A DNA stretch of 64,000 nt, from positions 186,001-250,000 of the forward strand of contig OY776489.1 of assembly GCA_963675655.1 (NCBI GenBank), given 5' to 3'. Within the stretch, counting starts at the first letter, position 1, and the number at the start of each line of letters is the position of its first letter. The stretch is from CAXXOK01 sp963675655 (GTDB taxonomy: Bacteria > Bacillota > Clostridia > Christensenellales > Aristaeellaceae). The position numbers and the translations under genes were made by a program. The notes under the pieces were generated by a model. It did no database searches. It saw only the letters and a program-made list of their open reading frames with translations, and had not been told where the DNA came from. Shown in pieces: positions 15,711 to 24,308 of the stretch.

Positions 15711-16845
15711 ACGTTCGTGGGTAGGCAGCGTCCAATTCCTGTTGCAACTGCTGCAGCGCATCTACAATTGGCAAATGCTGCGGGCACTTCTCCTCACACT
15801 GGTGGCACTGTACACATTGATCGGCGCGATTTTCATCCTTGATTTGCATTTTCCATGCAAATTCCACGCTGTGGCTTTTGCCATACATGCCCAGGTTGTT
15901 CCAGACAGAGAAGTTACCGGGTATATCCACACCCGCCGGGCAAGGCATGCAATAGCGGCAGGCGGTACAGCCGATTCTCACCAGCTTATCCAACCTGCGG
16001 GAGACCTCGGCAATTGCTTCCTGCTCCTTCTCGTTTAACGGCTTTTCGCTCTCAAAAGTCTTCAGGTTATCTTCCATCTGCTCATAGGTGGACATGCCGC
16101 TGAGAATAACATTTACACCATCGTGGTCTGCCGCCCAGCGCAAGGCGAATGATGCGTCCGAAGCTCCCGGCGTTGCTTCGCGCAGCGGTGCGCTCACATC
16201 CTGTGCAAGGTTCGCCAGTTGACCGCCTCTTACCGGCTCCATCACAATCACCGGAATGTTCCGTGATTTTGCCAGTTCGTACCCTTTGGTGCCCGCTTGA
16301 AAGGCTTCATCGCGGTAATTGTATTGGATCTGGCAAAAGTCCCAATCCCGATAGGTTAAAATGCGTTCGAACTGCTCGTACTCATCATGGAAGGAGAAAC
16401 CAAGAAAGCGGATTTTCCCCTCTTTTTTCAGCTGCTCGCAGTAATCAATAATCCCTTCCCGTACCGCCAGATCAAAGGAATTTTTATTCAACGTATGCAG
16501 CAGATAAAAATCGATGCATTCCATTTGCAATTTCTTACGCTGTTCTTCAAAAATCTCCTTGGCTTGCTCCAGCGATGTAATCATGTACATCGGCAGCTTG
16601 GTCGCGAGATAATAGCTATCCCGCGGGTACCGTTTCAGCATTTTTCCCACGACCAGCTCGCTCTCCCCATTATGGTAGGGATACGCAGTGTCGTAATACG
16701 TAACGCCGGCATGATAAGCCAAGTCAAACATACGCATCGTTTCCGCTTCGTCTATGGTTTTTTCCGGTGTCAGCGGCAGACGCATACAACCAAAACCCAG
16801 CAGCGACGGGGCGATGCCCAGCCGTTCCATTTTGCGATAAATCAT
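15709..16845 (-). CDS. aldo/keto reductase with C-terminal ferredoxin-type domain
   Basis: This 378-residue protein has an AKR barrel (GFGCMRLPLT near residue 18, YDTAYPYHNGESE with catalytic Asp/Tyr, FYLLHTLNK). The last 80 or so residues are cysteine-rich, with GCTACRYCMPCPAG and CVQCHQCEEKCP, typical of two [4Fe-4S] sites in the clostridial AKR/ferredoxin group. It is likely an NAD(P)H- or ferredoxin-linked carbonyl reductase in the cytoplasm; the substrate is unknown. The start at 16845 is fixed by AAAGGAGAA. It has its own promoter at 16904-16932 with a palindrome just upstream. Confidence 0.88.
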   Translation of the reverse strand: MIYRKMERLGIAPSLLGFGCMRLPLTPEKTIDEAETMRMFDLAYHAGVTYYDTAYPYHNGESELVVGKMLKRYPRDSYYLATKLPMYMITSLEQAKEIFEEQRKKLQMECIDFYLLHTLNKNSFDLAVREGIIDYCEQLKKEGKIRFLGFSFHDEYEQFERILTYRDWDFCQIQYNYRDEAFQAGTKGYELAKSRNIPVIVMEPVRGGQLANLAQDVSAPLREATPGASDASFALRWAADHDGVNVILSGMSTYEQMEDNLKTFESEKPLNEKEQEAIAEVSRRLDKLVRIGCTACRYCMPCPAGVDIPGNFSVWNNLGMYGKSHSVEFAWKMQIKDENRADQCVQCHQCEEKCPQHLPIVDALQQLQQELDAAYPRT

Positions 16846-16903
16846 CTTATTCTCCTTTCGCCGGGCATAAGTATTCCCACTTTGCCCAAACCTGTTCCTT
16901 TTC

Positions 16904-16932
16904 AGTATATCGTTGCTGTCAAGGCCCGTCAA
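16904..16932 (-). promoter_or_regulatory. promoter for the aldo/keto reductase gene
   Basis: On the minus strand TTGACG (16927-16932) and TATACT (16904-16909) are 17 bases apart, about 60 bases upstream of the start. A palindrome AATAAT-GTC-ATTATT lies at 16948-16962, just upstream of the -35 box. Nothing gene-like is seen from 16963 to 17164. Confidence 0.75.
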
Positions 16933-17164
16933 CATAATAACGTGATAAATAATGTCATTATTACAACATTCATTTACAGCAGCCGTTATGGTATAAAAAC
17001 AACATCATTTCGGTTTGGCTACGCGTTGTATGCAAAAGAATAAACAACGAGCTTTTACAATTCATCTTCACTTTACCAAGATATATAGGTTGAATTTCTT
17101 ACTGCCAAATCATACTCATCCGCTATGGCTTTTACAGTAGAGCCAAAGCCCTACCAACGCAAAC

Positions 17165-17198
17165 AGAGCCGCCATGGTAATTTCACCATAGCGGCTCT
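17165..17198 (-). terminator. hairpin after serA
   Basis: A 14-bp stem with one mismatch (17165-17178 with 17185-17198, loop AATTTC) lies 23 bases past the serA stop. On the plus strand it is followed by TTTATTT, so it may act on both strands. Confidence 0.65.
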
Positions 17199-17221
17199 TT
17201 ATTTGCAGTTATCTTTCCCGT

Positions 17222-18397
17222 TTAGTTGTTGCCAAACGTACGCACACGGATTACCCCAGGCAGCGCACTGATTTCGGTAATCAGGCTTTCATCGGGATGA
17301 TCATCCAGGCCAAGCACCGTAATGGCGACGGTCTTACGGCTTTTATTTTGCATATGGTCGATATTGATCTGCTTGCCGCTGATCGCAGAGGATATGGAGC
17401 TAACCATGTTGGGAATATTTTCGTGAATCACCAGCACGCGGTTATTACTGCTGCCCTCCAGCGTAATATCCGGGAAGTTGACACTATTTTTAATCTGTCC
17501 AATCTCCAGATAGTCACGCAGTTCACTGGCCGCCATGCTGGCGCAGTTCTGCTCGCTTTCCGGGGTGCTGGCGCCCAGATGCGGAATGAGCACCGCATTT
17601 TTTACGCCGATTAACTCATCCACCGCAAAATCCGTAACATAGCTGCCAACTTTTCCGCTTTCCAGCGCTATCTTTATCGCTGCGCTGTCTACCAGTTCTC
17701 CACGGCTGAAATTGAGAATGTGTACGCCGTCCTTCATCTTAGCAAAGCTATTGTCGCCGATGAGGTGCTTTGTCTGATCGGTCAGGGGCACATGCACGGT
17801 GATGTAATCCGCTTGCGCGAAAATCTCGTCCAGATTATTGCTGCGCTTTACCGCACGGCTAAGCGACCATGCGCTGTCAACGCTGATGAAGGGATCATAG
17901 CCGATTACCTCCATGCCCAGACCCTGCGCGGCGGTGTTAGCCACAATCGCGCCGATCGCACCCAAGCCAACGACGCCCAGCGTTTTACCGCGTACTTCCG
18001 GACCCACAAAGTTGGATTTGCCTTTTTCCACCAGCTTGGGCACCTCAGCGCCTTTCCCCTTGAGGGTTTGCACCCACTCCACGCCGCCGGTGATGTTACG
18101 GCTGCCCAGCATCAACCCACAGGCAACCAACTCGGCTACGGCGTTTGCGTTAGCACCCGGTGTGTTGAACACAACAATGCCGCGCTTGTTGCACTCTTCT
18201 ACCGGGATATTGTTGGTCCCCGCCCCGGCACGGGCAATCGCCAAAAGGCTCTGGGGAAGTTCCATGTTGTGCATATCGGCGGAGCGGACGAGGATGCCGT
18301 CCGGCACAGGCTCTTCCTTGGCAATCAGGTATTTTTCAGCGCTCAAATGCTGGTGAATAATATCGGAAATCTGGTTCAGCGTACGGATTTTAAACAT
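17222..18397 (-). CDS. serA: D-3-phosphoglycerate dehydrogenase, short ACT form
   Basis: This 391-residue enzyme oxidises 3-phosphoglycerate to 3-phosphohydroxypyruvate, the first step of serine synthesis. It has the NAD-binding GVVGLGAIGAIVANTA (about residues 147-162), catalytic arginine in NFSRGELVD and catalytic histidine in IPHLGASTPESE. A single C-terminal ACT domain starts near residue 318 (RVLVIHENIPNMVSSIS). There is no intervening allosteric domain, so this is the short type. It is 24 bases after a GNAT gene and in one operon with serC. An AAGGAGAG precedes the start. A serB-type phosphatase is not in the window. Confidence 0.95.
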   Translation of the reverse strand: MFKIRTLNQISDIIHQHLSAEKYLIAKEEPVPDGILVRSADMHNMELPQSLLAIARAGAGTNNIPVEECNKRGIVVFNTPGANANAVAELVACGLMLGSRNITGGVEWVQTLKGKGAEVPKLVEKGKSNFVGPEVRGKTLGVVGLGAIGAIVANTAAQGLGMEVIGYDPFISVDSAWSLSRAVKRSNNLDEIFAQADYITVHVPLTDQTKHLIGDNSFAKMKDGVHILNFSRGELVDSAAIKIALESGKVGSYVTDFAVDELIGVKNAVLIPHLGASTPESEQNCASMAASELRDYLEIGQIKNSVNFPDITLEGSSNNRVLVIHENIPNMVSSISSAISGKQINIDHMQNKSRKTVAITVLGLDDHPDESLITEISALPGVIRVRTFGNN

Positions 18398-18421
18398 GTT
18401 ATTCTCTCCTTGCCATGTTAT

Positions 18422-18976
18422 TCAGCGTATTCTTTCGTAGTAAAAAGGGTACGAACCCAGCGTACGGGGCATCGGAACAAACCCGGCGGCTTCCAGCGCC
18501 GTTATGCGCTCTCTGGCCTGCGGCGGAGCCTTGGTGATAATGCGTTCCACTTCAAAACCCTCGAAAAAATGCCGCAAACACAAGCTAAGCAGCGCATGGA
18601 TAAAGGCGCGCGTTTCAAACCGGCTTTGCAGATCCACCCGCAGTAAGCCTACGTGGTTATCCGCATCATCAGCGATACGGTGAAACATTTCCACCGTACC
18701 CACAACCTCCGTTAGCGATTGGTCTACTGCCGCCCACCGGATAAACGCACGGTCCAGATAGCTTTGCCGCCAAAAAGCTACCGCCTTTTCCATCTGCTCC
18801 GGCGTTGTATAGTGAAAGTCATCCCCGTTGCAGTTATCGCTGTTAAACAGCGGCACGGCATGTACATCGCTATAACAACGGAGCAGCGCGGGAATATCCT
18901 CATCGGTAATCGGGCGGAGCAGGACAATCTCATTTTCAAACGTCGGCTGCACAGTGTATAAATCGTTTTGCGTCAT
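18422..18976 (-). CDS. GNAT-family N-acetyltransferase inside the serine operon
   Basis: This 184-residue protein is of the GNAT/RimJ type. It shows the strand-helix order of the fold, IVLLRPITDEDIPALLRCYSD at the N-terminus, TEVVGTVEMFHR in the central sheet and ITALEAAGFVP near the end. The acetyl-CoA loop (usually Q/RxxGxG/A) is degenerate (DLQSRFETRAF near residue 120). It lies between serC (47 bases) and serA (24 bases) and is surely co-transcribed. No substrate is evident; the position suggests a link to serine or phosphoserine metabolism, but this is inference. Confidence 0.75.
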   Translation of the reverse strand: MTQNDLYTVQPTFENEIVLLRPITDEDIPALLRCYSDVHAVPLFNSDNCNGDDFHYTTPEQMEKAVAFWRQSYLDRAFIRWAAVDQSLTEVVGTVEMFHRIADDADNHVGLLRVDLQSRFETRAFIHALLSLCLRHFFEGFEVERIITKAPPQARERITALEAAGFVPMPRTLGSYPFYYERIR

Positions 18977-19023
18977 AAGCCCGGCTCCTTTCCCCCGTTA
19001 CCATTGAATATAGCTGCAACGCG

Positions 19024-20106
19024 TCAGCCGTTATCTTTTTCAAACTGCGCCATCAGGGCAACCAGTTTCTGCACGCCTTCGATCGGCATGGCGTTGTAAA
19101 TGCTGGCGCGCATGCCGCCTACGTTGCGGTGACCCTTGATGTTGACCAAACCGTTCTGCGTGCACAGCTTAATAAAAGCAGCATCCTTATCCGCATCGCC
19201 TGTTTTAAATGTCACATTCATCAGCGAGCGGTATTCGCGCTGTACCGGATTCACGAACAGTTTGCTGTCGTCCAGATAATCGTACAGAATGTTCGCTTTC
19301 TTCTGGTTGTATTCGTAAAAAGCGGGTACGCCGCCGCGGTTCTTCATCCACTCGCAGACGAGCTTAATCATGTAAATAGCAAAGGTGTTGGGGGTGTTTA
19401 CCATGCTGCCGTTCTTGGTTTGCACGGTCCAGTCAACCACTTTGGGGCACAGCGGGCTGGCTTTTCCCAGCAGATCGTTTTTCACAATCACAATGCCCAT
19501 ACCGGCCGGGCCCATGTTCTTTTGCGTTCCCGCGAAAATAACGCCAAATTTGTTTACATCCATCGGCTCGGATAGGATGTTGCTGCTCATATCCGCGACC
19601 AGCGGCACGTTGCCGGTGTTCGGCAGCTGAATATAGCGCGTGCCGTAAATGGTATTATTCGTTGTGATATATACGTAGTCAGCATCCGGCGTAAACGCGA
19701 TGCTTTCCAAATCTGGGATGCGAATATAATTCTCATCGCGAGTAGAAGCAACGATATTCACCGTGCCATATTTTTTCGCTTCTTCCGCCGCCAGATGGGC
19801 AAAGTTGCCGGTGTCGATGTAATCCGCCACATGGCTGCCGGCCATCAGGTTCAGCGGCACCGCGCTGAATTCCAGCGTTGCGCCGCCCTGTAAAAACAGC
19901 ACCTCATACCCTTCCGGTACGCCCATCACTTCCCGAAACAAGGCCATTGCCTCGTTGTAAATATCCATAAACATTGCGCTGCGGTGGCTCATTTCCAGCA
20001 CACTCATCCCTTTGCCGGGATAACCGGGCAGTTCGGCAGCCGCTTTTGCCAATACGCTCTCATCCATCACCGCAGGGCCTGCAGAAAAGTTAAATACTCT
20101 TTCCAT
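19024..20106 (-). CDS. serC: phosphoserine aminotransferase
   Basis: The 360-residue PLP enzyme transfers an amino group from glutamate to phosphohydroxypyruvate, the second step of serine synthesis; it also acts in pyridoxal phosphate synthesis in some bacteria. It begins FNFSAGPAVM. The PLP lysine lies in IFAGTQKNMGPAGMG near residue 190, and the C-terminus carries the phosphate-binding GHRNVGGMRASIYNAM. It is the first gene of serC-GNAT-serA, preceded by AAGGAGG and by a leader of about 120 bases with a hairpin at 20159-20182. Confidence 0.96.
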   Translation of the reverse strand: MERVFNFSAGPAVMDESVLAKAAAELPGYPGKGMSVLEMSHRSAMFMDIYNEAMALFREVMGVPEGYEVLFLQGGATLEFSAVPLNLMAGSHVADYIDTGNFAHLAAEEAKKYGTVNIVASTRDENYIRIPDLESIAFTPDADYVYITTNNTIYGTRYIQLPNTGNVPLVADMSSNILSEPMDVNKFGVIFAGTQKNMGPAGMGIVIVKNDLLGKASPLCPKVVDWTVQTKNGSMVNTPNTFAIYMIKLVCEWMKNRGGVPAFYEYNQKKANILYDYLDDSKLFVNPVQREYRSLMNVTFKTGDADKDAAFIKLCTQNGLVNIKGHRNVGGMRASIYNAMPIEGVQKLVALMAQFEKDNG

Positions 20107-20158
20107 GGAATGGGACCTCCTTCACATTGGTTGCAATCGTTCGCTATCATTACTAATG

Positions 20159-20182
20159 AAAACAGAAGGGGAGCTCTGTTTT
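20159..20182 (-). promoter_or_regulatory. leader hairpin of the serine operon
   Basis: AAAACAGA (20159-20166) and TCTGTTTT (20175-20182) form an 8-bp stem between promoter and serC start. I do not see a T-box core or another riboswitch signature in this leader. Confidence 0.45.
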
Positions 20183-20230
20183 ACCGGGACGTTTTACGCC
20201 CTATGGGCATTTCTCGTACCGCATGAGCCT

Positions 20231-20259
20231 ATCATATCGTAAGTCGTTTGGAATTGCAA
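20231..20259 (-). promoter_or_regulatory. promoter for serC-GNAT-serA
   Basis: On the minus strand TTGCAA (20254-20259) and TATGAT (20231-20236) lie 17 bases apart, about 125 bases upstream of serC. The stretch from 20260 to 20590 is AT-rich and shows no gene. Confidence 0.7.
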
Positions 20260-20590
20260 GCGCTTTTTTGTCCCACCGGGCAAATATCGTCCCGATTAGA
20301 GTGGTGGAATCGCACAGCGTTTGCTGTCTCTTTTCTTTTCAACATTTCAACTTTATGAATATATCAAATTACGTTTATTCAATATTCAATCATTTTCACC
20401 GCAATTTGTGGCTCTATTTGCAAGTTTGTATTCTTCTTGTTGCAATCATTCCATCTGCTTCAATGCCATACACATTTCTACCGTAAAGCAAATCGGTTTG
20501 AAAAGCCAACCATAGAAATATTAAATTTTCCTTACAATCCCCTTTTTACGAAAATGAATTGATCGGTATTACAGCCAGTACAACGCCAAA

Positions 20591-20614
20591 GGCCGCCTCC
20601 CCATGGAGACGGCC
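20591..20614 (-). terminator. hairpin after the sugar amidotransferase gene
   Basis: On the minus strand GGCCGTCTCC and GGAGGCGGCC pair over 10 positions with a 4-base loop, followed by TTTGGCG. It lies about 44 bases after the stop at 20658. Confidence 0.7.
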
Positions 20615-20657
20615 CGAAAGTTCATAATGGATAAGGCATGCGTTTTGTTACGCTTGC

Positions 20658-21785
20658 TTATTTGCTTTTCTGGTTTTTTACCGCTGCCGTTAGTTTATCA
20701 CCCAGCAGTTTTTCCGCCAACCGGATAATCTTCTCTTGCGAAAAATACGCTTCATTCGGCACGGGAGGCTCGCTCATCACCTTCGCCCATTGATCGGGTG
20801 AAATATCTAGCTTCTTGAGAATATACTCCTCATCCTCCCGCATCTGTTCTTCCGGGTACGGGGGCTGCGCCAGTTCCGCCAAGGCTTCCTCGCGTGTCAT
20901 TTCTCCATTGTTAACAAGGCAGGATAGGTGATAGCGGCGCTTGTCGTACCCAAATTTACGCGGCAGATAAACCGACTGGAACCATTTGGTGAAGCGGCTT
21001 TCAAAGTGTTTGCCGCCGTAATACTCCCAGCCGAATTCGCGTGAAAGCGTCTCAATCGCATCCTTCTTGGCATAGGGTACATAATTCAACAAGTTCACCT
21101 GCTGGATCGCCGTAAACTTCCAGCGTGCCTGCACCAGCGAAAGGTGATCGTACTTGCGCAGGCTTTTACCACGACCCCATTTGCGATACACGCTGCGGAT
21201 ATGCCAAAAATCCATACAGCTGATCTGCCGGGAGAACGGCGAAGACGCACCCTCGGTCGCGATATTGGTGCCATTGAGCACATACCGCACCCCATATTGA
21301 CGCGCAAAGCGGTACACAGCCGCCACCAGCAGATGATCCTGCGGAACATCCAAATTTGCCAGTCCGGACAGTAGGTAGGCGCGCTGCAACTCCTTCATCG
21401 TCGGCCAATCGACCACAATCGTGTGCAATTGCAAAGAAAGCTTATCGCACAAGCGCTCGATGTTACGCACGGCAATTTCACTGTTCCAGCCTGTATCCAC
21501 ATGTACGGCCAGCATTCTCAGCCCCAGCTTGTGGGCGGTGTACGCCAAGTAAGCGCTATCCACCCCGCCGGAGATGCCGATGATGCAATCAAACTCTTTT
21601 CCTTTCCCGTCGGCTTTGATTTGCGCTACCAGCGGTTCCAGTTCTTTTTCGCTTTCACCCGCGCGGTAGCCGCGCAGCGCTTTTTGCTCATCATAGCGCC
21701 GGCAGCAGCTGCAAACGCCTTCTTCATCAAAGATAATCGCGGGATCGCTGGTATCCATCACACAGCGTGTGCAGATTTCAGGCAT
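20658..21785 (-). CDS. N-acetyl sugar amidotransferase (WbpG/PseA type)
   Basis: This 375-residue cytoplasmic enzyme starts with the zinc-binding ICTRCVMDTSDP (residues 4-15) and VCSCCRRYDEQ. It continues with the ATP pyrophosphatase loop IGISGGVDSAYLAY and GTNIATEG. This set defines the family that turns an N-acetyl group of a UDP-sugar into an acetamidino group, using ammonia from glutamine. It acts with the HisF- and HisH-like proteins encoded directly upstream; its start overlaps the HisF-like gene by 8 bases (21778-21785). In known systems the modified sugar enters O-antigen, flagellin glycans or capsule. No sugar synthesis genes are adjacent here, so the acceptor is unknown. Confidence 0.9.
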   Translation of the reverse strand: MPEICTRCVMDTSDPAIIFDEEGVCSCCRRYDEQKALRGYRAGESEKELEPLVAQIKADGKGKEFDCIIGISGGVDSAYLAYTAHKLGLRMLAVHVDTGWNSEIAVRNIERLCDKLSLQLHTIVVDWPTMKELQRAYLLSGLANLDVPQDHLLVAAVYRFARQYGVRYVLNGTNIATEGASSPFSRQISCMDFWHIRSVYRKWGRGKSLRKYDHLSLVQARWKFTAIQQVNLLNYVPYAKKDAIETLSREFGWEYYGGKHFESRFTKWFQSVYLPRKFGYDKRRYHLSCLVNNGEMTREEALAELAQPPYPEEQMREDEEYILKKLDISPDQWAKVMSEPPVPNEAYFSQEKIIRLAEKLLGDKLTAAVKNQKSK

Positions 21786-22554
21786 CTTGGTAAACCCCCA
21801 ACTCATATAGTTCTTCCTCGCGCGGCACATGAATCAACACCGCCTTGCGCGGCCCATAAAATACATACATGCTTCCGGCTGCCGCCGCGTGCGCGCCGCC
21901 CTGCTGCAGAACGGTTGCCATATCCTGCGGCCCGCCCGCGCCGCCACAGGCGATCAGCGGTATACTTACCGCCTGCGCTACACTCTGCACCAGTTTAACA
22001 TCGTACCCCTGCATAGCGCCATCCCGATCTACGCTATTAAGCAGGATTTCACCCGCACCCAGCAGTTCGGCATGTTTGGCAACCTCCACGGGGGATCCTT
22101 CTACCGGCCGGGTACCGCCGCATGTTACACAGTGGTAACGCCTAAGAAAATCCTGCTTCACATCAATCGAGGCGATCACGCTTTGGCTGCCGAACTGCGC
22201 GGCCGCTTCCCGCAGTAAATCCGGGTTATTGTACCACGCAGTGTTTAAAATGATCTTTTCAAACCCGATACGAAACAGCCTGCGAATCTGCTCAATCGTG
22301 GTTATCCCTCCGCCATAGCTCAGGGGCATAAACGCCTCGGTCGCAATCTCCGCAAGTAAATCAAAATCCGGCTCCCGCCCCGTTTTGCTGGCTTCGATAT
22401 CTTGTATGCACAGCTCATCCACACATTTTTCGCTGAATATTTTCACCGCGTTAATCGGGTCGCCCAGATAGGTTGGGTCTTTAAACTTACGCGTTTTCAC
22501 CAGATTGCCGTCGGAAATGAGCAAGCAGGGAATCAACCGCGGACGATGATACAT
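21778..22554 (-). CDS. HisF-like cyclase subunit for sugar amidination
   Basis: This 258-residue TIM barrel begins RPRLIPCLLISDGNLVKT and has SYGGGITTIEQIRRL, ASIDVKQDFLRRYH and LLNSVDRDGAMQGYD. It is close to HisF but with the changes seen in amidotransferase-linked paralogues (HisF2/WbuZ). In histidine synthesis HisF would sit with other his genes. Here the neighbours are the HisH-like glutaminase (ending 2 bases upstream) and the WbpG-like amidotransferase, so it probably channels ammonia to sugar amidination. Start at 22554 is chosen because it follows that stop directly; the frame extends further upstream without support. Confidence 0.88.
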   Translation of the reverse strand: MYHRPRLIPCLLISDGNLVKTRKFKDPTYLGDPINAVKIFSEKCVDELCIQDIEASKTGREPDFDLLAEIATEAFMPLSYGGGITTIEQIRRLFRIGFEKIILNTAWYNNPDLLREAAAQFGSQSVIASIDVKQDFLRRYHCVTCGGTRPVEGSPVEVAKHAELLGAGEILLNSVDRDGAMQGYDVKLVQSVAQAVSIPLIACGGAGGPQDMATVLQQGGAHAAAAGSMYVFYGPRKAVLIHVPREEELYELGVYQDA

Positions 22555-22556
22555 AA

Positions 22557-23171
22557 TCAGCACACCTCCGCATAGTTCTTGAGCAGCGCCATGCCGAAAC
22601 GGTGGCTCTTTTCCGGGTGAAACTGCGTGCCACGCACATTTCCGCAACGTACCGCCGCAGCAAACGGATAGCCGTAATCGCACGTCATCAACACATCCTG
22701 CGGCTGCTCACACTGCGCATGGTAGCTATGGACAAAATAGTATCGCTGCTGCTCCGTAATACCGGTCACCAGCGCGTCCTGTTCATCGGTGATCGTAACC
22801 ACATCCCAGCCCATATGGGGCACCTTTAGTTCCGGCTGATCCTTCAGCTGAAACCGCACATTCCGAAAGCGGATGTAGCCCAGCCCCTCGCGCTTGCCTT
22901 CCTCGCTGCTCAGGCCAAGCATTTGCATCCCCAGGCAAATACCCAGTACCGGCTTGCCCTGCGCAACGGCGCTATCCAGCGCGCCGCGCATTCCGCTGGC
23001 ATCCAGCCGATCCATCCCCTCGTCAAATGCACCAACGCCCGGTAAAATGAGCTTATCACATGTCTGTAGTTCCTGTGCGGTATGGACAATGCTGCTCTGT
23101 GCCCCGGCTTTTTTCAGCATGTTCCGTATAGAGCCTACGTTACCGATGCCATAATCCAGAATGCCGATCAC
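22557..23171 (-). CDS. HisH-like glutamine amidotransferase subunit
   Basis: This 204-residue class I glutaminase has oxyanion strand LPGVGAFDEGM, the nucleophile cysteine in GICLGMQMLG (near residue 83) and the His-Glu pair in FHPEKSHRFG. It produces ammonia for the HisF-like partner. The start is GTG (23169-23171) after GGGGAG. It is the first gene of the three-gene amidination operon, behind the promoter at 23262-23290. The absence of hisA, hisI or other his genes nearby separates it from histidine biosynthesis. Confidence 0.88.
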   Translation of the reverse strand: MIGILDYGIGNVGSIRNMLKKAGAQSSIVHTAQELQTCDKLILPGVGAFDEGMDRLDASGMRGALDSAVAQGKPVLGICLGMQMLGLSSEEGKREGLGYIRFRNVRFQLKDQPELKVPHMGWDVVTITDEQDALVTGITEQQRYYFVHSYHAQCEQPQDVLMTCDYGYPFAAAVRCGNVRGTQFHPEKSHRFGMALLKNYAEVC

Positions 23172-23261
23172 CTGATCGCGCTCCCCTCTGCAGGCTATGC
23201 GCCTAAAAATGCTGGAAATGCAAAAAACCGGCTATGCGCCGCGCGCCTTTACCGCAGCGGA

Positions 23262-23290
23262 AGCATAGCATTGAACACTTGGAATGTCAA
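23262..23290 (-). promoter_or_regulatory. promoter for the sugar amidination operon
   Basis: On the minus strand TTGACA (23285-23290) and TATGCT (23262-23267) are 17 bases apart, about 90 bases upstream of the HisH-like start. Confidence 0.8.
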
Positions 23291-23317
23291 TGTTTAGGCA
23301 GCTATGCCCGCTACAGG

Positions 23318-23713
23318 CTACTTCGCAAGGAAGTATCCATTGCCCGTCATCTCGGCGACCAACCGTTGCCCGTCATCAAAGACCGATACACGGTACAGGC
23401 ACATGCTGCTTCCGCGCGACAGCTCCGTCGCTACTGCATACAGGCGTGAACCACGCCCGGGTTTAAGGTAGGTAATATCCGCGCTGCGGCTAACCGTTAA
23501 ACGGTCGCCCGCATTGGCCGCTACCGAAAAGGCTGTGTCACACAGGGTAAAAATCGCACCGCCCTGCACATCGCCATTGGAGTTTAAATGCTGGGGCGTC
23601 ACCGGCATACTGCATCGCGCCCCATGCGCTGTCACCTCGTCGATAGTGATACCGCAAACGTCGGTTGCAAAAGCGTCTTTTCTGAACAGTTCACGCAGCT
23701 GTTCCAGCTTCAT
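23318..23713 (-). CDS. PaaI-type hotdog thioesterase
   Basis: This 131-residue hotdog-fold protein has the PaaI pattern HLNSNGDVQGGAIFTLCDTA, in which N and D/G residues line the thioester site, and the strand SRSADITYLKPG. It probably hydrolyses acyl-CoA or similar thioesters in the cytoplasm; the acyl group is not predictable. Its ATG overlaps the stop of the YfcE-type gene as ATGA (23710-23713), so translation is coupled. It ends the xth-yfcE-paaI run. Confidence 0.82.
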   Translation of the reverse strand: MKLEQLRELFRKDAFATDVCGITIDEVTAHGARCSMPVTPQHLNSNGDVQGGAIFTLCDTAFSVAANAGDRLTVSRSADITYLKPGRGSRLYAVATELSRGSSMCLYRVSVFDDGQRLVAEMTGNGYFLAK

Positions 23714-24276
23714 GCACGACCCTCCGCTGTGGAGTAGCGCATCAGTTCGCTGCCGTCAAAGGCTTTGATGATAAACAGCCCGTTTTCCCAATCCAGCGTC
23801 ATATAGCTCTTGGGCTGTCCCTCTTTGGGCAGGGCAGCAGAACCGGGGTTAATGTAGGTTAGCCCATCGCTGGTTACAACGGTGTGTACATGGGTATGGC
23901 CGTGGATCAGCACATCCCCTTTTTGGTAGGGCGGTCGCTGCGCCATGTTAAACAGATGCCCATGGGTTATAAAGGCTGTGTTGCCGCCCGCCAGTGGCAG
24001 CAGCGCATAATCCGCCATTATCGGAAATTCCAGCACCATCTGGTCCACTTCGGAATCACAATTGCCACGCACCGCCAACGGCTTAACCGCAAGGCTGTTC
24101 AGCAGTTCCAATACGCTTTTCGGGTCGTAGGCTTCCGGCAGATCATTGCGGGGGCCGTGGTAAAGCAAGTCACCCAGCAAGATAAGTCGGTCAGCTTTTT
24201 CCGCCTCCATCCGCGCAAGCACCGCTTCAGCTGCGGTGCGGGAGCCGTGTAAATCCGTTGCAAAAAGAAATTTCAT
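23710..24276 (-). CDS. yfcE: YfcE/MJ0936-type metallophosphodiesterase
   Basis: This 188-residue calcineurin-like phosphoesterase shows the dimetal motifs in order: FATDLHG, LILLGDLLYHGPR, AVRGNCDSEVD, FITHGHLF and LIHGHTHVH. YfcE-type enzymes hydrolyse phosphodiester model substrates; the natural substrate is unclear. The start at 24276 has GAGGTGA at proper spacing, while the upstream in-frame codon does not. It lies 32 bases after the exonuclease III gene. Confidence 0.9.
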   Translation of the reverse strand: MKFLFATDLHGSRTAAEAVLARMEAEKADRLILLGDLLYHGPRNDLPEAYDPKSVLELLNSLAVKPLAVRGNCDSEVDQMVLEFPIMADYALLPLAGGNTAFITHGHLFNMAQRPPYQKGDVLIHGHTHVHTVVTSDGLTYINPGSAALPKEGQPKSYMTLDWENGLFIIKAFDGSELMRYSTAEGRA

Positions 24277-24308
24277 ATCATTCACCTCAATATCCAATCC
24301 GATAACGA

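Noticed and set aside
20107..20260. A T-box or other amino-acid riboswitch in front of serC.
   Set aside because: No AGGGUGGNACCGCG-type core is visible on the minus strand; only a promoter and a simple hairpin are seen.
21778..23171. Histidine biosynthesis (hisH and hisF).
   Set aside because: No other his genes are present and the third gene is a WbpG-type sugar amidotransferase, which points to amidination of an N-acetyl sugar.
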